Positions 44,158-57,004 of a stretch of 64,000 nt of DNA are shown one piece after another. Within the stretch, counting starts at the first letter, position 1; each line of letters begins with the position of its first letter. This stretch comes from Phytophthora quininea (lineage: Eukaryota; Oomycota; Peronosporomycetes; Peronosporales; Peronosporaceae): assembly GCA_011947345.1 (NCBI GenBank), contig JAAVTG010000043.1, forward strand, positions 310,001 to 374,000, read 5' to 3'. A model generated the notes under the pieces. The model was not told where the DNA came from and did no database searches. It worked only from the letters and a program-made list of their open reading frames with translations. The position numbers were made by a program, and so were the translations under genes.

Positions 44158-46051
44158 GTGGCCATCCCGGAAGAGTTCGCCGAAATGAAGTCCATACAAG
44201 AAATCCCAGCGTTAAAGGCTCGTAGCGAGCTGAAGTACTATCAAAGAGACGGCAGACAAATTCGAGAGAACTGCAAAGATTACTATAACGTAATATTGGT
44301 CAAGACCGAAGAGCTCTACGCCTTAAACGACACCTTCCTACCGTTCATTTGCGTGGGACGATCATCGGGTATAGGGAAATCCCAACGCGCATTTGCACTA
44401 GAAGGAACGAGACCGTGGTTCTACTTGCTGCCGCGTGGCGTGTTCATCAACTCAGTCAATTTACTAGTATTTCTCGTCGATCTCGAGCGCGTTCCAAGGC
44501 ATGGTGAGCAGAGATGACCCCAACAGCATTTCTGAGGAAAGCGTCCTGAACTCCAGTTCTAGCGTTTATCAATCGGAGTCGCTGTGGACGTGTGGATTTA
44601 TCTGATCACAGGTAGAGTTGCAGTTTGAACGAACACCAGCGAGCTCGAATGATTCGTTTCGAGGACCACACAAAACTTTGAGTGGAAAAATATACTGTGT
44701 TTGAGGTCCGCGAACACGTTAGAGAGATGATGGCTCAGCAAAAAATTGCTGCCATTCTTGTTTTGGATTAACTGAGTCACGATATAGGACAAAACGAAGC
44801 AGCGATTGCACGAAATATCTTTCGTGCGTGCGGTCTGGTGTGATTGTCATGGGCACGGACTCTAATAACAGTCAAATGCTTCCGCTTTTAACTGAGCAAT
44901 TGTGTTCGGAACCGATTAAGTGGGCGTCTGTAGTCCCGCGATTTCCTTCGTATCAAAGTGCGCTGAGTACTAAACAAGCAAAATATTGGAAGACCATAAC
45001 TGATCATTTTCCTATTGTGGAGTACATTGCTCGAAATTCGTGAGGGAGATCCTCAAGGCATTTTGTAAATGCCGTGCAAGACATTTATCGCGAAGAGTTT
45101 TATCTCGCAGAGGTGCTGGATGAAGTATTTGCAAGTGTTCAGTCAACAACGCAAAAGGGAAAACCATTTATGAGTTGGACGGATGGCAAATACGCTCAAC
45201 GATCGGCGATGGCTTTCAGAAAGTCAGCAACGATGTATGAAACATGCGAAGACGAGCATGAAAGACCGGAAGTGGGGACAGCCAATATGTAGCTGTATTT
45301 CGCCAACTTGGTGTACACAAAACTCACCGACATCACGTTAGCATCGATGCCATCTTCAGACACATTCGGCCATGAACTCCAAACGGGTAGTGGAAGTTGG
45401 CAACAGACGTGTTGTTTCCCGTTTGTTGAAGAGGATCTGTTGGTATACCTTGCTATACTGGGTGGGAAAACCTACTCGGCCTACTGTGACCACAGAACGA
45501 AGCAGATATACTCGACAAAACACGTTTTGGCTGAAACTGAAAGCTATCGCATCGGTGAAGAAAGACAAGCAGTTTTCAACAATGTCTACGACGAGATGGT
45601 AGTTCAGGCGATTTTCTGTTCATCGCGAAGGGGAGGAGTGCTAGGAGTTCCATTCATTGAATTTCTGAAGGGTTTCAAAGGCGGGTTTCAAAGCCAATTC
45701 TGGACGCAAATGTGCTCGCTCAATATTTCCCCAAGAAGGCGAAATCAGCGACGAAAGCAAGCCACGGTTGCGACCTTGTTTGCAGGATACCATGAAGACA
45801 TCCAGAGATTGACAAACGTTAAAATTCACTTTCTGGCTCCTCCGAATGCAAAGTGGCCAAAAGTCCTAGTTGATACTAACGACAGCTATGAAGGCTGCAA
45901 GTTTGGGCATTTTAAATGTGGTGGAGATATGAAGATACAAGACCTGGGCAACAAAAGCATTTTATTTGGTGGATGCAAAAATTTGAACAAAACCGCACTG
46001 AAGAAGATCATTGAAGAGCTGAACAGTCAATGGAGAGCGTGGGGGTCGTAA
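44158..46051 (+). pseudogene. Crinkler (CRN)-type effector-domain gene, broken copy 2
   Basis: The 5' frame (44158-44517) has a Walker A motif in GRSSGIGKSQ in the context FLPFICVGR, equivalent to that of copy 1. The next 800 bp are decayed, with only short open pieces at 44828-45043 and 45074-45292. The 3' frame (45308-46051) carries the nuclease-like region (IHFLAPPNAKWPKVL, FGHFKCGGDM, then ILFGGCKNLNK, where ECKN-type motifs are usual) and is intact to 46051. No N-terminal trafficking region is visible. It points away from copy 1, whose Walker A frame starts 236 bp away, so the two form a head-to-head pair. Confidence 0.65.
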
Positions 46052-46265
46052 TTATTGTCTGTTCATATCTGGGTGTGGTGAAGAAGGAGTGGTCATCTCC
46101 AGTTATTGGATGCGTCAAGATTCATTGCGAAACTCACAGTTTCGAGTGGGTGTGGCAATCTGAACAGGGTTCTTGAAACCAACAGTACAAACAGATCAAG
46201 TTAATCTCCTACCAATGACCATGGCTTTGAAAAAGGTAACATTGAAGTTGAAGAGATGATTAAAG

Positions 46266-48861
46266 TTAATGTTGTTCATCCAGTTGTGCCCGCGCAATGT
46301 TGAGAGCCGAGTGTCCGTCGCTCGTGATGAGGTTCAAATCTAAGTCATCCCTAGCCAGAAGAAACTTCACTGCACGAATTTGCCTACTTTCACATGCCAC
46401 CATGAGTAGTGATCTGGCAGAATGTCTTTGAGCACTGATTTCACTTGCCAAGTCCAGTAAATGGTTGATTTCCTCCACAATATTGACAGAAATTTCACAT
46501 TCGTCAACGTAGAACCGCATTTTGGCCACATCGTCAGCCTTACAAGCCGCAAATAACGCGCTCTCAAGTTGAGGATGAAGTGCCATGGTTGTCGACAATC
46601 CAGGTGTCACTAATACTCTACTAATGTTCGTTCCTGGTGTCGAATGGTTCCCTCCACTCAAATTCCCCCACTTTCACTTGCTTCACTAGACGTCGTCTTG
46701 TTAGACACAACATCTTGCAGCCACTTCTTGCGGATTTCTTGGAAGCAGGCATCATGACCTCGAAGCAACGCCACCCTCCAAGCGGTTCGGTCGTGCACAT
46801 CTTTGATCGACACGTCTGCGCCAAGTTCCAATAAGTGAGTGACGATGCGAATATTACCACGAGCTGCTGCAATGTGTAGCGCAGTAAACCCCAAGAAATC
46901 CTGAGCATTGAGCACAGCCAGCGGAAGTTGAGCCAGCAGAGCATCCACTACCGCAATCGTATGATCGGCCTGCTCTTCAATATTTGCAAACAGTTTCTTA
47001 TGTGTGTGGCCATGATGACGAGTCCAGGGGAACAATTTGCCGTCCTGAACAAGATCGACTCCAATTAATAAAGCTTCGTGAATTGCCGTACGTTGAGTCC
47101 AAACATCCTTTTCGTTTCCAGTGAACAAATGAGGAAAAAGTTGCAGGAGTTTAGTCACCACACTTTCCAGTCCCAAGCGAGCAGCTTCGTGTAGCAGCGT
47201 CCGATTTCGACCCGGTAGAACTTGATCAACGAACAATGGCGTAGTCATCGCTAAAAGATAAATTGCCACACGCTCATGGCCATTGACCACGGCAAGAGCG
47301 ACTGGAGTATATCCTTTAGAATTCGGAGCATACACAAGTTTAGGAGCTGTCTTGAGTAGCCTCGGTAGAACCAGAGTAATCACTTCGAGGTGACCAAACT
47401 TCGCTGCTAAATGCAATACGTTGTTACCTCCAGGAACACTAGGTATCGTGACATCTGCAGGTTCGACTGCTCCCATTGTAGCATCAAAGCCATCCAGAAG
47501 ATCCACCACAGCCTCAACATTTCCTCGTCGAGCTTGTACCAGCAGATCAACATCTTGCAAGATACGTTCTCGTGAAGCTTCATGTCGTCCTAAAAACCCA
47601 CGAACTAGTCGGTTAACGTGCATGGCGCACTTCCAGCCTCGCTCATGAGCTGTTTCAATACCGCGTCTGCGAGCTCTCTGTCGACCAAGAAACCCTCGAG
47701 CGATCCGTTGAATCATCAGCGTACAAGCTGTACGGACTGCCACTTCCTCGACACGCCGCATTTTAATCACTCGAGCACGTTGCAACGTACCTCGGATCAT
47801 GCTTTGCATGCGAGCAGCGCCATCGTGGCCTCTCTCTTGAATCTGACGCGTTCGTGCTTGGTGAAGTGTCTTAGCAGCCAGCAGTCTACAGCGCACGAAG
47901 CTCTGCAGTCGAAATGCTGCCACAGCTTCTCGATGCAGTCGAATCCCTCGCACACGACACCTCGCTTTAAATCCCAAGAAAAGTCTGCATAATAATCGAG
48001 CAAGAGCTTGGCGTCTAGAGTGCTCTCGTTGTAGTCGAAGTTTGGTTGTCAACCATCGAGCTATACACGCTCGCCACGATCCTTGGATGATTGACGCAGC
48101 TCTCTGTCGTTTCTCACAGAAATTCAAAGCACGTAATTTTGCCAGCAGCCGCTTAGCACTCCGGAATCGATACACGCCTTGGATCTTCCTCGCAGCAGCA
48201 TTTTGCTTGGTCGTCAACTTCAGCCTTCGATCTTTCTCACCTAGCACAATCGCAGTACCTTTGGTGACTTGTAACAAACTGCCGCGAATTCGTTTGCGAA
48301 CTAAAAGTTTCTGTCGGATGGAGCGGAATTGTCGACGCAGGACGAAGCCTCGACGCACTCGTTGGATGACCAGAGCAGCTTGATGCTCTTTACGCGCTCG
48401 TTCTCGTCGAGCGTCAAGCAATGACTTCATGAATGCTCTTTGCTCTCGAACCAGAGCAATGTGTTGCTGCTGGGTCGGCAGTGATCTTGTCATTTTGTAC
48501 GGCGATTTCTTCCCAGGTTCATCGGTTTGGTTGTCGTCCGGTTGCTTGACTCGTCGTAGTGTTTCCCTCGCTCGCTCTTCAGCCCACCGAGAAGTGTCGC
48601 TAGCTTTAGCAATTTCCTTTTCAAGTGGCGGGTCCAATGGATCATATCGTGGTAATGGCAAGACCGTCGTCACCACAGACACGACGGTGCTGTAGGTGCA
48701 TCGTCGAGTTCCAAAGTAGAGACTGGGGTGAGACTGAACCCTTGGTTGACTGTCACGATCTGAGCTTGGCGGGACTCCTCACGAGCTCGCAACCAAGCTT
48801 GTTTCTGCTGCACCAACGTCGGTGACGAGGATACATCCTCACTCGATATGGACCCGACCAT
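46266..48861 (-). CDS. IQ-motif and ankyrin-repeat protein
   Basis: A large calmodulin-binding-type protein. A 674-codon uninterrupted frame (48682-46658) contains about six IQ-like motifs (ALVIQRVRRGFVLRRQ, AARKIQGVYRFRSAKR, ASIIQGSWRACIARW, AFRLQSFVRCRL, LMIQRIARGFLGRQ, VNRLVRGFLGRHE). Ankyrin repeats follow (NNVLHLAAKFGHLEVI, KGYTPVALAVVNGHERV, RTLLHEAARLGLESVV, FTALHIAAARGNIRIV). One-base shifts join it upstream to VQQKQAWLRAREESRQ (5' end near ATG 48861 or 48930) and downstream to two further ankyrin-like repeats ending ALNIARAQLDEQH at 46266. It is head-to-head with another IQ gene. Such proteins often belong to the cytoskeleton or flagellum, but the localisation is inference. Confidence 0.78.
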
Positions 48862-48934
48862 TTGCAGGTGATAGATCCGTGTCGAATGGAGATTATGCCG
48901 ACCGTTCACACAAAACGACGAGTCCGACATAACG

Positions 48935-50722
48935 ATGGCGTCGGTGCTCGATCCTGCAGCCCCGTTGGAAGTTGACACAACTAAATCGATTGAGAAGCCG
49001 AGCGAGGTACAAGCTGCACTCTAACGGAGGAACCACAGCAAGAAGAAGTCGTGGACGAGTTGGAGTTGGCTCTCCAGAAAGCTCAGAGTGCTCGACGGTT
49101 TGAAGGACTCGAAGGTTTGCGGAACACTTTCCTAGCGACGACGCAGCTGACCATCTCCAATGTCATTTCGACGGTTGTCACGGCGCTGCCACATCGACGA
49201 ACTCGTCGGAAGCGAAAGCAGTCGGCGCCGATGTCCAGCAATCAGGAAACTCGAGAGACGGTGTACGGAGCTCCCAAGCCGTCGATGTCTGCACGGTCCA
49301 ACAAAGGCCGTCGAGGGTCCAGTCCGCATCAAGCTCAACTCCCAGCATTTCGACGGAGTTTACCAGCACTTGCAATCCCTACAGAACGACTTCATCAAGA
49401 ATTGATTTTGGAACGAAATGCGTTCATGGCACAACTCGCTCGTGAACGAGATGAAAAACTCAATTAGAAAACTGGGCGGCTACGAAGATCCAGGCGTGCT
49501 ATCGAGGCTTTCGGAGTCGACCTCGTGTCGTAGCTTACACTCGAAGGATGAAGAAGCTGGCGATGCGAAGTGTGTCTGGAATTCGACTTGAAGTAAGTTT
49601 TGGCTGGATTGCCGTCGAATAATGGTCTAAGCTATTTCATCTTGTGTTTATCAGCTTTCAGAAATGCAGGAAAGTTTGAAGAAGAGAGGCGACGCTCCTG
49701 AATATGGCGACTCTAGCAAGAAAGACATTTCGTCTTTGTGGCGACAAGGCGTGAAGGATCGAGCACGACGGAAACGGAATCTAAAGGGACAACAGGAGGA
49801 GCGACAGCACGCAGCTACACAGATACAGGTATCAATTCTACAGGCTTCTTGTATTCCTAAGCTTTTTGCTGATTTTTATGGCTTTCCAGTCTTGCATACG
49901 GATGTTCCTGGCAAGGGTTGCCTACAAGCATCTCGTGTCCAGAGCTCGAGACGAGCGGTATTTGTTAGCTATTGTCCGGATCCAGGTAACTATCCACCAA
50001 TTCACTTTTCTGGACCAGCAACTAAGTTTCCCTTGGCAGAGTGTCTACCGTGGGTATCACTTGCGAGCTTTCATCCAGCGACTGGTACCGAAGCTGCGCT
50101 ATAATGCAGCAGTGCAGATCCAATCTCTCATTCGGTTCGTAGTATCGTCTTCAAACTGTTCACTCGATCGGAAAAGAATAATCATTTTGTCGTGTGAATA
50201 CTATAGAGGGTGCCAAGCTCGAGAGCGAGTGGCCATGCGTCGATTTGAGCGGAAGTGTGAGGAACGACGACAAGCTGGTCTTCCTTTCCAATTCTCTCTC
50301 GGAAGTCGAGCGTCGGTGGTGCACCAAAACGCTGCAATCAATTTTTCTTTCGACTCGGACGCCCCCAAAACTTCACTGCGCAGTTTGTTTGAGCACCGGA
50401 AATCCCGCGCGTCTGTGGGGTTCAAGAGTGCCAAGTGGAAGGAGCAGCGGAGTTTCCTTCGGATGCATGTAAGGTTTTCAAGCAAGCCATGAGGTAGTCT
50501 TGTTATATTGACGACGTTTGCTGTCAGAATGTGGCGCAAAAGATGGCAGCACGGCGAGCTCGACTGGTTCATCGGTGGAATTGGACCAAGACCGTCGTAC
50601 TCGATAAGCGTCGACAGAAGCGCGTCAAGAAGATGATCTCGACGTTTTCGTCTCTGCCAGCGAAGCCAAAGCTCATCATGAGACTAAGCACCAGATCTGG
50701 CAACGAGACGCCACCGCCATGA
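48935..50722 (+). CDS. Multi-IQ-motif protein, six exons
   Basis: Exons are 48935-49592, 49655-49828, 49890-49985, 50040-50134, 50207-50468 and 50528-50722, all with GT-AG introns. In-phase joins rebuild IQ motifs across splice sites: AATQIQ|SCIRMFLARVAYK, AIVRIQ|SVYRGYHLRAF and AAVQIQSLI(R)GCQARERVAM. The first exon contains NWAATKIQACYRGFRSRPRV at its end and has two or more frame changes (after QAAL near 49021, and in the Arg-rich region 49180-49460). The last exon is basic and ends RSGNETPPP. The start ATG at 48935 lies 5 bp from an in-frame ATG (48930) of the divergent IQ/ankyrin gene, so one of the two probably starts further in. Calmodulin binding is inferred from the IQ motifs. Confidence 0.72.
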
Positions 50723-52669
50723 GCTTTTACCTTTACTACGTGGACTATACTATCGATATGGAGTGGAGGGTTGGGAATCCTCAGTCAAAGTTTGATTTCT
50801 ATGGAAAATTTCTCATCGTGTAGATCAGTGTGGTGGTACGTTTATCCTCACTGGATTCCCATGGGCAACAATATGCAGAACATGCACTAGGCAGTCCTTC
50901 TTCAGGAAAAAATAGAGTATTTGTTTGCGTCACATCAACACCCGAGAGCGTCTCGACGGCTAGTGTATTTTCTCATCCTCAGAAGCACAAGACAAACAAA
51001 ACTCACGATCAAGTCAAAACGCGGAGCAGCTCCCACCCTCCTCGGTGTCAGAACTGAAAGTGAATCGGCAGTGGGCTTGGCGGAAACACACGAGCGCTGA
51101 AAGCCATCAATTCAAATAGCCAATCATTTGCCAAACCCTCTCATTTGCGATAGCAAAATCGATAACGAAACGACGCTTGACGGTTCGCAGGAAATTTGCG
51201 TCTGCCGACGAGCTGGTGAGCGCAGTGGAGCTGACCATTGCGTTCGCAGCGGCCGGAAGCCCTGTCTAAGTTCATCGTGTGGTCGCGCAATCGAGGCAAG
51301 ACAGCAAATTGAATTGGACGACGGCATCCGATGACAGTATGCGAACCTGCACTTAGCGTCGCTCGTCTGCCTTGCAAGCTAAGCGGCTGCAGCTGACACC
51401 GACGGGATTGATGCACGACATGTATGGCTGTTGCAGAAGCAAACCACGCTTCAATGGTTTATTTGTTGCTGGTAGATGTCAATTTTCAGCGAAGAGAAGA
51501 CGATGCGCGGCAGTCCTTCATCGGCAATGTTGTGCAAGCAACACGACGGAGGTGCTGTTGGGTAGCTCTGACTGCTTCACAAGAAGATCACCGCCATGGC
51601 AAATTCTAGTTTAGAAACACTGAGAGCTCTTGTACAGCGGTCGACTTGGTTAACGGCAAAGGCTGCACTTCGCATTAAAATGATGTAACAAGCAGGTAGA
51701 CGACATGGCTGCGTTGTGAGAGGTGGTGTTTTTGATCACCTAGTTAGCACGACCATCGCTAACGTTGGCACGACAGTATTGACGAAATGCACAACTCTGC
51801 TAAAAGAAATGCTATTTGTTTAATGCGTGCATCACGTTTTTCAGGCCAAAGAAAAATAGCCCTTGTTGTGATTTCAAAAATAATAAAATGTATGCAACTG
51901 GGTTTCGCACATCTAAAACTTTGTTAGTTTGCATGAAAATCGAAAATGAATTGCTCAGGGGCATCACCCCAAAATGCTCCTCATTTTTTGTAGACTAATA
52001 TGTTTTGTATAACTATGTTGTAAAACTTTTATGTAAAACCGTAAAAATCTATAATAAACCTCCCACAAATTGAAAATATATTGAATGAGAGACGTTAACG
52101 TATATAAGTAAATGTGGTCACGCCGTGGTGCTACCAGCATTGATCTCTATTCCTCTCCGCATGCCAACCAAATACAAAAAGAAAGGATAAATGCCATGAT
52201 CAACAAACCGTACAGATAGCAGCTCCACAGGTAGCCCAACTGCCAGACAATGTCATCTTTGATGGTCTCAAATATGTGGATTATACCGGTGATCTTACCC
52301 CAACGAGGTTCGCTGGACCTTGTGGCTCACAGAGACGAAGAAGTGCATAGGAAACACGAAATATTGCTAGTGGCTCGGAAATTAACGATCTTGATCGATA
52401 TGAAGACATACCACGGTGCTGTGCACAGTGACGCTAAACGACGCGCAGGGTAACGCTACCACAATACATAATTCCTTCTTATATCTCTCTTGACATTGTC
52501 GAGGTCGATAGGTGTCTGGGATCCTTGGTCACTCATGGGCACATCAACAACCTCATTGGGTTCCTGACATCGTTGGTATGGTCATGGTTCATTTTAAGCT
52601 GGGCTTCCTTTTTCATTGAGTCGCTGCTCTCCATTTTCGACTACCGCTTTCATAGTCTTGCTGGCAGTC
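50723..52669. other. Repeat-derived or intergenic, no supported gene
   Basis: Only short ORFs. The middle (about 51780-52100) is AT-rich. No family motif was seen, and no terminal repeats were found. Confidence 0.4.
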
Positions 52670-53441
52670 TTATTTAGCTTTTCGCCTTCCTGTAAACCCC
52701 AGGAGCCCCGTCCGCAGAAGCAGTCCTTTTACGTGGTTCGGATCTCTGTCTTTGGCCACAACGGGACAGTCTGCCATGAAATGGCCAGGATTAAAGCAAC
52801 ATAAGCATTCACTTTTATCCGCATTTCTCGTTAGGGGTTTGGTGTCGTCTTGGTTGATTGGTATATCTTGCTTTTGTCCATGTAAGGAGGGGTATCTGTC
52901 TCTTCTTCTCCTGGAATATACGGCGATGAGCACTTTCGATCTTCTCGACAGTAAATTTGCCTTTCTTGGCTGAGACCAAGGCTACCCAAAACTCATTGGC
53001 AACTGGGATAGCACGTCGACACACAACCACGCTTCTGTAATCATTTCTTGTCTCAGAAGTTTTTGCGATCTTTTGTTGACCTCATTGCGTGTCTCTTCTG
53101 TACGCCACCTCCTCCATCGTTGGCGCATGATCTTAACCCGTCTTTTCCGAACAACACCCACAAACAACTTAAAGGAGATCTGCAGAATGGCAATCTCTGC
53201 GGGCCCAATTCCATCCAACTATTTTTGTATATATGTCCTCAGCGGGCGCATCAAGTCCCTGTAGATTCCTCCCATCGGGAGTGCTCCCATTGGTTTCATG
53301 AAGTCGTATGTCCGGACCAGCCGTGACCATGCGATGCTTATTCTCTCCAGAAAGGTTACAAGTTTTCAGAAGAAGCTTCTTCGCTTGTTCATCTTGAAAT
53401 TCCGTTGGCAATATATTGTATTTGTCAGGATGCAGCACCAA
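52670..53441 (-). pseudogene. Copia-type Gag remnant with zinc knuckle
   Basis: Minus-strand frames carry a helical Gag-like region (LPTEFQDEQAKKLLLKTC) and, downstream, a zinc knuckle of the CX2CX4HX4C type (CLCCFNPGHFMADC, near 52800). This combination is typical of Ty1/Copia Gag. Frame changes and stops between the parts show decay; no protease, integrase or reverse transcriptase follows. Confidence 0.6.
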
Positions 53442-53499
53442 TTAGGCCTTTTAACTCTCTCCGTTGATAATATCGTTTTGTCAGCCGCCAAATGATTTA

Positions 53500-54735
53500 A
53501 TAAGTACATCATACGATCGCTGCTAAAGGCGCGCCTTGGCGAGGAAGAATTTCACAAGGCGGCGTTTGGACGTTACAAAGACAACAGAAGGGGCGCTCCT
53601 GATATTACAAGCGCAGGACAGCCGCCACGGAATTGGTTTTGCTATCTCGCCAGAAGTGGTCAAATATCTTCAGCGATACTGCGCTCACTCCAGTTGTGTT
53701 AGATCCCTATAGATGTGCTTTCCCAGCCTAGGCCACGTTAATTTCATCACAGCCTACGCGTCGCACAGTGGTAGAAAGACTTATAAGGATCAGCTTTGTT
53801 AGTGGTGCCAAACTTACACCCAGCTGCGGGACAACAAAATGTTTGGCATTCTTGTCGATGTTGGAGGCGGTCATGGTTTGACCGCAAAGCCTTGCTGCAG
53901 TTCGACAGTGAAATCATTTAAACGCACACAATAGAGCCATGTTCGCGATTCGATCTGCGCTTAAAGCATCCAGATAGCATTGCAAACGAAAGTTGTCAGA
54001 GTAGTAATCCATTCCCAAGTGAATTAGGTCACCTCATGCGCTAAGAATATCTCCTCTCTTCAGATGTACCGTGACAAGGTCACCCAGTTTCGGTCACAAA
54101 ACATTCCATCCACAAATATCAAGCTTTGTGGCGTCTTAGAAAGCAGAACAATCCCTGGAAGCTCTATCTCCTCACGCACAAAATGCTCTCCATTCATAAA
54201 GTATCGGCGCAGCTGTTGCTGCTTCCCCTATAATGACCGCAAAAACTTCCTTTACAGAACTCTCAACTGTTTATCTGACCCTGGTGTAAATGTATAGAAA
54301 CTATGTGGTATAGTTAATCTAAGAGAAATGTAAATGAGTGGTGGAGAGCCAGATGGCTACAGAGTCGACATTTTACACACGGTTAAGAGTTTCTTGTACC
54401 CTTCAAAGTCAACGCACGGTTATGACTTTCGTGTAACCCCGTTACACTGACCGGGACAAACAATATATCTTTTAGAAGTTGCTGGGTAGGTAAACCAAGA
54501 ACACACATTGACTTACATCTTAGCCTAAGAATTACGTCCACAAATGGACGTTGAGTGTAAATTAAACGGGGCAGGCGTCGAAGAAAGTACTTACATAGTC
54601 TATCATAAATACCGACAACGACACAAAAAGCCGAGGAACACAAAACACGGACATTGGCTCGACTTCGTCGACAAAGTTAATGTTGTTGTAAAATCAGCTC
54701 ATCTATTTGTTAGTGAATAATTTACCAATAAAAAA
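53500..54735. other. Degenerate repeat sequence
   Basis: Minus-strand pieces such as ELPGIVLLSKTPQSLIFVDG (near 54120) and DYYSDNFRLQCYLDALSADR (near 53980) read like old protein-coding repeats interrupted by stops. Family not recognised. Confidence 0.35.
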
Positions 54736-55120
54736 ATGGCTGGAAGCAAGGCAATCTTACGCTCCGGCAGAGTAGAGTGCAAATGTAGTTTAGATACCAA
54801 TTTGATGGGAAACAAACAAAGGGGCTACAAAATCAAGGTTAAGCTCGAATCGTTTGAGCGCATCGAGCAAGTAGGTGTCGCTCTAGTTGCGCAAGAGCTG
54901 AGGTTCCCCACGGCACCGTGGACGGCTGGTGGCAGCAGCGGGTGAAGTTGCGTTCTTTTCGAGGAAACAATCTCTCGAAGACAGTGAAAGGGCAGGGGCG
55001 AAGAAAAATTTTCCCATCCACCCTTGCCTTGGTCACTTTTATGAAGGACACTCGCCGCGAGGAGGATGTAAATAAAGCTTTTTGTTTATTAGTTTTTGTT
55101 TTTACTAACATGGTGTTGCT
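54736..55120 (+). pseudogene. Fragment of a transposase DNA-binding domain (psq/CENP-B-like HTH)
   Basis: The frame from 54736 contains YKIKVKLESFERIEQVGVAL and VAQELRFPTAP. It continues after a one-base shift in the next frame as VDGWWQQRVKLRSFRGN-like sequence with a basic GQGRRKIFP. This looks like the N-terminal helix-turn-helix of a pogo/CENP-B-type transposase. The catalytic part is missing. Confidence 0.4.
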
Positions 55121-55172
55121 GGCTACAGTGGTTAAATTGCCCCCAAGAGCACCTCGGTGTGCCAGACCTTAG

Positions 55173-56392
55173 ACGTGAGGGTAATCGGGCCATTAAAGAC
55201 TCGAATTCGTGGCAATTTTATTTTCCAGACGGGACTGACAGCGAAGGGAAAAAAGGCTGCGCGCTGTAAAGGCGACAATTGCTGCATGGGGTTCCCTTCC
55301 TCTAGATGTGGTGAAAAGTAGTTGTACGAAGGCTATTCTTAAGATCGAGGAGGCGATAGTATAAACAGTACATACATTTAGCATTGTTTTTGCTCTGTGC
55401 CGTTTCTAATTCTACTATTAGGATGCCGTTCATTGCATCCAGCTTTCTGTGTCGTTGTCGGTAACGGTGGCGCAGCACCCTAGAGTACCTCCGGCCAGAC
55501 TTGCACCAAACAGCGTGCATCAGCTAAAAACCGAATACGGTTTTCGCCACGTCATAGGGGTGTCGTCCAATTAGGGAACGGCACTTCGGCCCCCACACCC
55601 ATAATCCCGTAGGATTGCGAAGAAAACCGCAGATCACCAAGTGCTACCAGATGTGGGGACTGGTTTGAGCGGTGGCGGAGTAAGTGTGTGTTGGTACGTG
55701 CGTGGGGAACGAGATGAAACTGAGATTGATGTATTGTTGTGTGGATTCATTGCTAGCTACGACGTGCGCGCCATGAAGGAGTCCTTGGGCTCTCCATGCC
55801 ACAACATTCGAAGGAGTAGCACTCGTGAAAATGCAATGAACTTATTATTGAATCCCTGCGGTGTTTTTGTTGGCATGGACACCCTCAATCATATAGGAGC
55901 TGCCAGTGTTTGTGCCATGGCAGCTGCCAGAATCCCAAGAATATTGCACACAGAATCCTATGTACAGTAAGACACGAATTCTAGTGGTGTTGGCCACGAT
56001 TGCGTGCGCCATTTTTATTATAAATTCACCTTCCACTCGAGGTGCGTATGTTTGCGAATTATTATTAAATCAAATGACTTTACATTGGGCTGTATATATT
56101 ATTTTGGGCGAAATCATACCGAAAATGACCCAATATACCTATATACAAATCACAAGACATCTCACGTCGCATCGTAAGTTGCTTGCCGCCGCCGAGCCCC
56201 GCACCGATTTCTTTTCTACGCGCAGCCGCTGCCAGCGGCCAGAGTGGCGCGCATCGAGCAAAGACAGCTTCTGGAGGGCAACGAGCTACTCAGAGCAGGT
56301 GCTGACGACGGAGAGCTGGGACACCGAAAGGCAACAAACCAAGTTCCTCTTAGTGGGTACGTGACGAGAAGCTCTGGGAAGGTGGTGAGGAG
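55173..56392. other. No supported gene; target region of the hAT insertion
   Basis: Short frames only (for example 55641-55970). The last 8 bp, GTGAGGAG at 56385-56392, are the target duplication of the following hAT element. Confidence 0.45.
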
Positions 56393-56527
56393 CAGGGTTC
56401 GAAAATAGGGTTTTAGTTTTTGGATTTTGGGTAAAATAAAAGCCCACCCGCCCAATCATAAGAAATTGAGGACTTTTTGATTTTTTGGTTTAGCGTTCTT
56501 ACTCGTCTTCGGGAGACAAGAGGCGGC

Positions 56528-57004
56528 ATGGTGAAGGAGGCCATTTCAACAATGGACTTCTACTGCCCAAGCTGCCGACACCCGTTTCGCCACGCCGCCT
56601 CTGTCCGACGTCACCAGGGGTCTGCAATTTGCAGCAGGCGACTCAACCCCTCCCTGGTGATGGAGCGCCGGCGCCAGCAGCGCAATGCCCGCCGCCGGGC
56701 CAGGCGCTTCCAGCGCATGCAGCGGTTTGTTGCTGCGGTCGTTGCCGCCTCAGTCATCGTGCAGTCGGCACCAGATGCACGCGATCAAGGCCCGAACTGC
56801 CCGGTCTGTTGGGAAGCTCCCAACGACTCGCTGACGTGCAGCCGCTGCCGGGCGGCGTTCTGCCGGTCGTGCATTAGCGCACACATCGACACAAGGGGCA
56901 TCGATGCCACTTGCCCGATGTGCCGCTCCCCGGTGTTCCACGGTGCCCGTGCACGCCCGCCGCCACCACCACGTCAGTACGACGTCATTGACGAACAGTG
57001 GTGA
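56528..57004 (+). CDS. Zinc-finger/RING protein carried inside the hAT element
   Basis: An intact 158-residue frame from ATG 56528 (a second in-frame ATG lies at 56561) to TGA 57004. The N-terminus has a C2HC-like finger, FYCPSCRHPFRHAASVRRHQ followed by a Cys. A very basic Arg/Gln-rich helix comes next, then a RING-like domain: CPVC, then LTCSRCRAAFCRSC and CPMCRSPVF. The spacing gives eight cysteines, closer to a C4C4 RING (as in CNOT4) than to the usual C3HC4. E3 ubiquitin ligase activity is inferred. It lies 135 bp inside the left terminus and is convergent with the transposase, so it travels with the element. The open frame without stops suggests selection or a recent copy. Confidence 0.7.
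   Translation: MVKEAISTMDFYCPSCRHPFRHAASVRRHQGSAICSRRLNPSLVMERRRQQRNARRRARRFQRMQRFVAAVVAASVIVQSAPDARDQGPNCPVCWEAPNDSLTCSRCRAAFCRSCISAHIDTRGIDATCPMCRSPVFHGARARPPPPPRQYDVIDEQW

Noticed and set aside
43941..44195. N-terminal trafficking (LFLAK-type) region for either CRN-type gene
   Set aside because: The open frames between the two Walker A regions show no LFLAK or HVLVVVP-like motif on either strand.
48935..49040. A 23-bp intron (GTACAAG...CGGAG) near the start of the multi-IQ gene
   Set aside because: Too short for a spliceosomal intron; a single missing base explains the same frame change.
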